From Thermomicrobiales bacterium (GTDB taxonomy: Bacteria > Chloroflexota > Chloroflexia > Thermomicrobiales > UBA6265), in assembly GCA_023957115.1 (NCBI GenBank), contig JAMLHN010000008.1, forward strand, positions 74,429-123,794: 49,366 nucleotides of DNA, written 5' to 3'. Below the pieces are notes generated by a model, which ran no database searches, was not told the DNA's origin, and was given only the letters and a program-made list of their open reading frames with translations. A program made the position numbers and the translations under genes. This document shows positions 42,793-49,366 of the stretch, in pieces. The stretch's first letter is position 1. Each line of letters begins with the position of its first letter.

Positions 42793-44141
42793 TCTGGCGC
42801 GATTTGCTCCAGCCGAAGCTCGATCGCGCGCGCGTGGGCGCCCAGGCCCTCAGCTTTGGCCAGTGCGATCGCCGGTGGGCCGAGTCGATTGAGTGCCCGT
42901 TCGTTTGCCGCGGCCAAGTTGATTACCTTGGTGAAATCGCCGAGATGGATCGGGGAGAAGAACCGTGCCGTTCCACCAGTTGGCATCACATGGCTGGGTC
43001 CGGCGGTGTAATCGCCGAGCGCCTCGGGGCTCCCTTCGCCGACGAAGATACCTCCCGCATGCTTGACCATCGGTACCGCGTCCCAAGGCTTCTTCAGCAA
43101 GAGACAAAGATGCTCGGGTGCATAGCGATTGGCGAGTTCCATGGCGTGCTCGATCGTTTCCACCACCGCGATCAGACCGTTCGTGGCGAGTGATTCCCGC
43201 GCAATCGCTTCGCGTTCGAGCTGACCGAGCTGCAGTGAAAGCTCCGCCTGCACTTGGTGCGCCAGTCGCTCGCTGGTCGTGATCAGAATCGCACTCGCCA
43301 TGCCATCATGCTCGGCCTGGGCAAGCATGTCCGCGGCGGTAAGCCGCGGGTTTGCCGACACGTCCGCGACAACCACCGTCTCGGTCGGGCCGGGGAGCTG
43401 ATCGATGGCTACCTGACCGAAGACCTGCCGTTTCGCCAGCACGACGAAGATATTGCCCGGACCGAAGATCTTGTCCACGCGCGGGATCGACTCGGTGCCA
43501 TAGGCCAGCGCCGCAATCGCCTGCGCGCCGCCAACCTGGACGACACGGTCGACCTCGGCGACGTGTGCCGCCGCGAGAATGAGCGGCGAAACACCATTCG
43601 CGCCCGGCGGCGACGTGACGACGATCTCTTCGACACCCGCGACCCTGCCCGGCACCGCGGTCATGAGAAGTGACGACGGGTAGACCGCCGAACCTCCCGG
43701 TGCATAGACGCCAATGCGCTCCAGCGGTCGCACGATCTGTCCCAGTGCGCCGTCTTCGTTGAAGTCGATCCAGGAGGTTCGCTTCTGCTTCTCATGAAAA
43801 TCCCGAATCTGCGCGGCCGAGACCGTCATGGCGTTCTGAAGCTCGGGATCGATCGAGTCGAAGGCCGCTTTCCACTCCTCGCGCGGGACTTCGATCCGAT
43901 CGAGCTCGACCCGATCGATCGCTCGCGAATAGTGTCGAATTGCGTCGTCACCACGGGCACGGACATCGGCAATGATCCGATCGACCACCTGTTCCGCCGT
44001 CAACGGCTCACCGAAGACCCGCTGAATTCCGGTGCGTGCGCCCTCCGAAAGCTCGAGATCTTCCAGGCCGCCTTTGCGATCGAGCGCGTTCCAGGCGGCG
44101 TCGAATCCATGAACGACGCGAATCGATACGGGCTGATTCAT
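42789..44141 (-). CDS. hisD: histidinol dehydrogenase
   Basis: Catalyses the last two steps of histidine synthesis. 450 residues. Motifs IGVYAPGGSAVYPSSLLM, VTSPPGANG, VVQVGGAQAIAALAYGTESIPRVDKIFGPGN, DQLPGPTETVVVAD, and the zinc-site EHDGMASAI and AEHLCLLL/GDYTAGPSHVMPTGGTARF are in place. ATG 44141 overlaps the pheT TGA (ATGA), so hisD is the third gene of the pheST operon, not a his operon. Convergent with ruvA, overlapping by 4 bp. Confidence 0.95.
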   Translation of the reverse strand: MNQPVSIRVVHGFDAAWNALDRKGGLEDLELSEGARTGIQRVFGEPLTAEQVVDRIIADVRARGDDAIRHYSRAIDRVELDRIEVPREEWKAAFDSIDPELQNAMTVSAAQIRDFHEKQKRTSWIDFNEDGALGQIVRPLERIGVYAPGGSAVYPSSLLMTAVPGRVAGVEEIVVTSPPGANGVSPLILAAAHVAEVDRVVQVGGAQAIAALAYGTESIPRVDKIFGPGNIFVVLAKRQVFGQVAIDQLPGPTETVVVADVSANPRLTAADMLAQAEHDGMASAILITTSERLAHQVQAELSLQLGQLEREAIARESLATNGLIAVVETIEHAMELANRYAPEHLCLLLKKPWDAVPMVKHAGGIFVGEGSPEALGDYTAGPSHVMPTGGTARFFSPIHLGDFTKVINLAAANERALNRLGPPAIALAKAEGLGAHARAIELRLEQIAPD

Positions 44142-46584
44142 GCGCGTAGCCGTCCTTGCACACGTTGCTTCAACGTGCGTTCGATCTTACCCCGGACCTT
44201 GACTAGATCGTCATCGGTCAAAGCGCGTCCCGGCGAGGTGAATGTGAGCCGGTAGGCGAGGCTCTTGTTCTCCTCCCCAATTTGCGTTCCGTAGAAGACA
44301 TCGAAGAGCACGACCGACGTGAGCAACGGCCCCGCGCCGGCTCGCAGCGCCTCCTCGACGGCAGCGGCCGGGGTCTCGTTCGCCACGACGACCGCCAGAT
44401 CCTGCTCGACCGGCAAAAATCGCGGGGAGGAAATCGACGTACTGCCGCGTTCGGAGCGCGCCACGAGGGCGTCGACGTCCAGCTCGGCCGCGCAGACGCG
44501 GATGCCATCGATACCGTACGCCTCGGCAGTCGATGGATGAAGTTCCCCGAACAGTCCGATTTGCTGGTCTCCGACCAGAATGCCGCGGTTCGACCGGGAT
44601 GAAACCCGGGTGATTCGGCCGCCTCGACGTGAACCGGACCGACCCCGACGCCTCGCAACGTGGCCTCGATGACCCCCTTGAGATCGAAGAAGTCGAGCTG
44701 TTCGGACGATGCGAATCGGTCCAGGTCGTCTCGATTGCCCGCCATCACGAGACCCAACGTCTGGACCTCGTTCGGCAGCTCATTGGGACCGAGTGGAAGA
44801 TAGACTCGAGCCAGCTCGAAGAACGAAACGCGCCGGTGGTGGCGGAGATTGGCGGAAACGACTTCCAGCAATGCGGGAATCAAGGTGTTTCGCAGATATG
44901 GCCGGTCCGCATTCAGCGGATTGACGAGACGAATCAGCGACTCGACCGGTTGCGGGGTCAGGATTCCTGCCGTTCCGTTTTCGTCCACGAAGGTCGACAA
45001 CATCGTGTCGGATGTCGTGATGTACGTCACCGCTTCGCTGGCGCCGGAGCTGGTCAGGACCTGCCGAATGCGGGTTTGCAGTAGATAGCTCGGATCACGG
45101 ACCACCGGAACGGTTTGTCCAACTGGCAGGGTGGCCGGCACTCGGTCGTAGCCGAGGATGCGTCCGACCTCTTCGACGATGTCTTCGGGTATCGAGACAT
45201 CGCTGCGGAAGGTTGGGATCGTAACCGTGAGATTCGTTCCATCCGAGTCGTCTTCGATACGCGGCTCGAATCCGAGATCGGTCAAGGTGCGGTCGACTTC
45301 CGCTGTTGTAAATCGGACACCCAGCAGACGCTCGATCCGGTCGAAGGGCATCGTCAGGACCCGCGGTTGGACCGGAGCGGGGTATACGTCGGCGATTTCG
45401 ACGACTTCCGCGCCCGGCGAAACGTCCAGCAGGAGCTCGAGTGCGCGCGCTATGCCGGCACTCGCCAGATCCGGATCGACGCCACGCTCGAACCGGGCGG
45501 AGGCGTCGCTCCGCAGCTTGAGGAGCCGCGAGGTGCGTCGAGTCGCCTTCATGTCGAACGACGCGCTTTCCAGCAGCACGGACGTGGTTGTATCGGAGAC
45601 CTCGGTATCGGTGCCGCCCATCACCCCGGCAAGGGCGATGGCGCGATTTGCATCGGCGATGACCAGCATCTCCGAATCGAGGGTGCGCTGGACATGATCG
45701 AGCGTCTCCATCTGCTCACCGTCGCCACCGCGGCGGACGATGATTCGATTTCCGTGCAATTGATCGTGGTCGAACGCGTGAAGCGGTTGACCGTATTCCA
45801 ACATGACATAATTTGTGACATCGACGACGTTGTTGATCGACCGGATGCCGGCCTGATTCAATCGCCGGCTCATCCATTCGGGGGAGGAACCGACTTCGAT
45901 CCCTTTGATGACGGCGCCGATATAGCGAGCGCAAAGATCCGGCGCCTCGATCGAGATCAATGCTTCGCCGGCAGCCGGAATCGAAGACAGCTCGACGCGT
46001 GCCGGTTCCGCAATCCGCTTGTGAAAGAGCGCGCCGACTTCCCGAGCAACTCCGAGCACCGAAAAATCATGCGCCAGGTTCGGCGTGATCTCGAACTCGA
46101 GCACCGTGTCGCCCCAATACTCCTGCAAGGGGAGTCCGGGGGGGGTATCGTCCGAAAGCACCAGGATCCCCTCATGCTCGTCGGACATACCCAGCTCCTT
46201 TTCAGAGCAGACCATGCCTTCGGACATGACACCGCGGATCTTTCCGGGCTTGAGCGTCTTGTACTCGCCCGAGTCGCTATGCCCATCGATGAGCCGCGCG
46301 CCGGCCAATGCCAGGACGACCTTTTGACCGGCAGCGATGTTCGGCGCGCCGGTCACCACCGTGAGCCGGTGCTCGCCGGCCTCGACATCGGCGAGCACGA
46401 GGCGATCGGCATCCGGATGACGTTCGACCCCGATGACCGAGGCGGTGAACACCTTGTCCCATTCAGCGCCGACGATGTCGATCTTTTCGACTTCGAGACC
46501 GGCCAGCGTCAACTTGCGAGCGAGCTCGGCGACCTCGACGTCAGCTTCGACGAACTCATTCAGCCATTTGAGGGGAACTCTCAC
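44138..46584 (-). CDS. pheT: phenylalanyl-tRNA synthetase beta subunit (apparent -1 frameshift at 44580/44581)
   Basis: About 815 residues when the two frames are joined, normal for PheT. The first 668 residues carry the tRNA-binding EMAP-like domain (WDKVFTASVIGVERHPDADRLVLADVEAG), B3/B4 and B5 regions. After HPGRTAA the annotated frame turns to low-quality Arg/Ser-rich sequence, while the next frame gives ILVGDQQIGLFGELHPS and the FDX-ACB anticodon-binding domain (VEQDLAVVVANET...). One A is probably missing. GTG 46584 overlaps the pheS TGA. It pairs with PheS as an alpha2beta2 enzyme. Confidence 0.93.
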
Positions 46585-47654
46585 GCTGCCACACTCCCTG
46601 TCCCGAATGCCTTGGCGGCGAACTGTTCCAGGAATCGAAGATCATTCCCGGCGAATGCCCGTACGTCGTCTACGCCATGGCGCATCATGACCATTCGCTC
46701 GATCCCAAGACCGAAGGCGAAACCCGAGTACTTGTCTGCGTCATAGCCAACTGCTTCGAGCACTTTGCGATGGACCATGCCGGCCCCGCCCATCTCCAAC
46801 CAACCGGAGTGTTTGCAGACGCGGCAACCCGCGCCATCGCAGATGGCGCAGTCGACCGCGAAATCGACGCCTGGCTCGACGAACGGGAAGAAGTCGCAGC
46901 GGAACCGGATCTTTCGCTTCGGTCCAAAGAGCTGGCGCGCGAGTTCCTGCAGCACACCCTTGAGGTCGGCCAGCGTGATGTGCTCATCGACGGCCAACCC
47001 TTCGAGCTGATGGAACATCCACTCATGCGAGGCATCCTGGGCTTCATATCGATAGGTGCGTCCCGGCACGACAACGCGCACTGGCGGCTCGGTCTTTTCC
47101 ATGACTCGTGCCTGCATCGGAGACGTATGCGTGCGCAGAACGATTTCGGCGCCATCGGACTCTACGAGGAAGGTATCCCAGACATCGCGTGCCGGATGAT
47201 CGGCCGGAATATTGAGCTGATCGAAGTTGTAGAAGCCGCTTTCGACCTCGCGGCCAAAGACGGTCTGGAAACCCATCAGCGCGAAGATATCGCTCAATTC
47301 CTCGATCATCTGGAAGACCGGATGCACGATCCCGATCTGCGGTTTTCGACCCGGGAGGGTGATATCGATCCGCTCGGACTCGAGCTGCGCCGAGAGTTCA
47401 CCGGCGCGTAGTGTCTCGCGGCGTTCGGTCAGCAGCTCCGTCAGCGCCTGCTTCACCCGGTTCGATTCGCGTCCTGCTTCGGGACGCTCCTCCGGGCTCA
47501 GCGACCCAAGCTGGCGCATCAGCGCGGTCAGCTTTCCCTTGCCTCCGAGAACGTCACGGTCGATCGCGGTCAGCTCCGCGGTCGAATCGGCTTCCTGGAT
47601 GAGCGCAGTCGCTTCGGATCGAAGTTGTTTCAGTTGTTCGATGAAGGTGGACAC
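46581..47654 (-). CDS. pheS: phenylalanyl-tRNA synthetase alpha subunit
   Basis: 357 residues. N-terminal coiled coil (STFIEQLKQLRSEATALIQEADSTAE), class II motif 2 (GRTYRYEAQDASHEWMFHQLEGL), FRCDFFPFVEPGVDFAV and motif 3 (GFAFGLGIERMVMMRHG). The four-cysteine stretch CAICDGAGCRVC is a feature of some bacterial PheS. I chose GTG 47654 (GAAGG upstream) because the open frame extends 22 codons into the T-box leader. First gene of pheS-pheT-hisD, regulated by a T-box. Confidence 0.95.
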   Translation of the reverse strand: MSTFIEQLKQLRSEATALIQEADSTAELTAIDRDVLGGKGKLTALMRQLGSLSPEERPEAGRESNRVKQALTELLTERRETLRAGELSAQLESERIDITLPGRKPQIGIVHPVFQMIEELSDIFALMGFQTVFGREVESGFYNFDQLNIPADHPARDVWDTFLVESDGAEIVLRTHTSPMQARVMEKTEPPVRVVVPGRTYRYEAQDASHEWMFHQLEGLAVDEHITLADLKGVLQELARQLFGPKRKIRFRCDFFPFVEPGVDFAVDCAICDGAGCRVCKHSGWLEMGGAGMVHRKVLEAVGYDADKYSGFAFGLGIERMVMMRHGVDDVRAFAGNDLRFLEQFAAKAFGTGSVAA

Positions 47655-47668
47655 GTGGCCTTCGCATT

Positions 47669-47699
47669 CAGACAGGACGCGACTCGCGTTCAGGGACGC

Positions 47700-47706
<7 letters not shown>
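47669..47706 (-). terminator. hairpin between the T-box and pheS
   Basis: Minus strand: GCGACT-C-CGCGT...ACGCG-AGTCGC, 11 pairs with one bulged C and a CCCTGA loop. It follows the T-box and lies about 25 nt ahead of the pheS start. There is no U-tract (GTCCTGTCTG follows), so it may act as an atypical terminator or affect translation. Confidence 0.45.
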
Positions 47707-49311
<1,605 letters not shown>

Positions 49312-49328
49312 GGGGTCGTGGTGGGTGT

Positions 49329-49356
49329 GGAAATCGGAAATGGGAAATAGGAAATA
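49329..49356. repeat. four tandem 7-bp units GGAAATN at the window end
   Basis: GGAAATC, GGAAATG, GGAAATA, GGAAATA in a row, then GCTTAGATAG to the end. Period seven again, starting 17 bp after the eno stop. The array may continue outside the window. Confidence 0.75.
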
Positions 49357-49366
49357 GCTTAGATAG

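Noticed and set aside
45115..46746. 543-codon open frame on the plus strand
   Set aside because: Antisense to pheT/pheS, which are clearly real.

Overview
The window is about 49 kb of dense, moderately high-GC bacterial chromosome made almost entirely of housekeeping genes. The gene set and signals suggest a Gram-positive-like (monoderm) member of the Chloroflexota, most plausibly a Thermomicrobiales-type organism. The grounds are: a MerR-type HspR beside dnaJ; FhaA/FhaB-type FHA proteins with a PP2C-like partner; a VanW protein with peptidoglycan-binding-like repeats; DUF951; a T-box leader; a Gram-positive-type SOS box (GAAC-N4-GTTC) at lexA; and a Pro/Ala/Ser/Glu-rich linker in SecD. The lineage is an inference. 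No transposase, integrase, phage gene or CRISPR array was seen, so this is core genome with a few small repeat elements.

Layout. 1-3.6 kb: recN end (cut by the window edge), ybaB, DUF951, pyrB (minus), an MBL-fold hydrolase. 3.6-9.8 kb, minus: FAD oxidoreductase, H+-pyrophosphatase, secF, secD. 9.9-12.5 kb: nadD (minus), PHP phosphatase, membrane protein. 12.6-15.0 kb: gyrA (minus). 15.4-19.0 kb, minus: a four-gene block of SPFH protein, PspA, a DUF4178-like protein and a membrane/winged-helix/zinc-ribbon protein. 19.0-24.0 kb, minus: glycosyltransferase, fabZ, purA, hspR, dnaJ, DUF4126 protein. 24.2-31.0 kb: lexA (minus), mutS2 (plus), mfd (minus). 31.1-35.2 kb, plus: comEA, comEC, tRNA-Glu, sugar nucleotidyltransferase, prmA. 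35.3-35.54 kb: an inverted-repeat element and a heptamer array. 35.5-39.6 kb, minus: GT2 glycosyltransferase, VanW protein, fhaB, fhaA. 39.8-42.8 kb, plus: rpe, PP2C-like protein, amidohydrolase, ruvA. 42.8-47.7 kb, minus: hisD, pheT, pheS behind a phenylalanine T-box. 48.0-49.3 kb: eno, then a second heptamer array at the window end.

How the genes work together. DNA repair and recombination is well represented (recN, lexA, mutS2, mfd, ruvA, gyrA). comEA/comEC suggest DNA uptake. secDF and the H+-pyrophosphatase serve membrane energetics and export. The SPFH-PspA block looks like an envelope-stress module. fhaA, fhaB, the PP2C-like protein, the VanW protein and the glycosyltransferases suggest cell-wall growth control. 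Many genes are tightly coupled by 4-nt stop/start overlaps (ATGA, GTGA, TTGA, perhaps CTGA).

Three conserved genes (nadD, mutS2, pheT) carry apparent single-base indels. nadD has a compensating pair; mutS2 and pheT are each split into two frames. Because nadD and pheT are normally essential, residual sequencing or assembly errors are the simplest explanation, but this cannot be settled from the sequence alone. The most interesting items for follow-up are the SPFH-PspA-DUF4178-like block, the inverted-repeat element next to the heptamer array, the Phe T-box without an obvious U-tract terminator, and the symmetric AGTATAGT motif shared by two divergent gene pairs.
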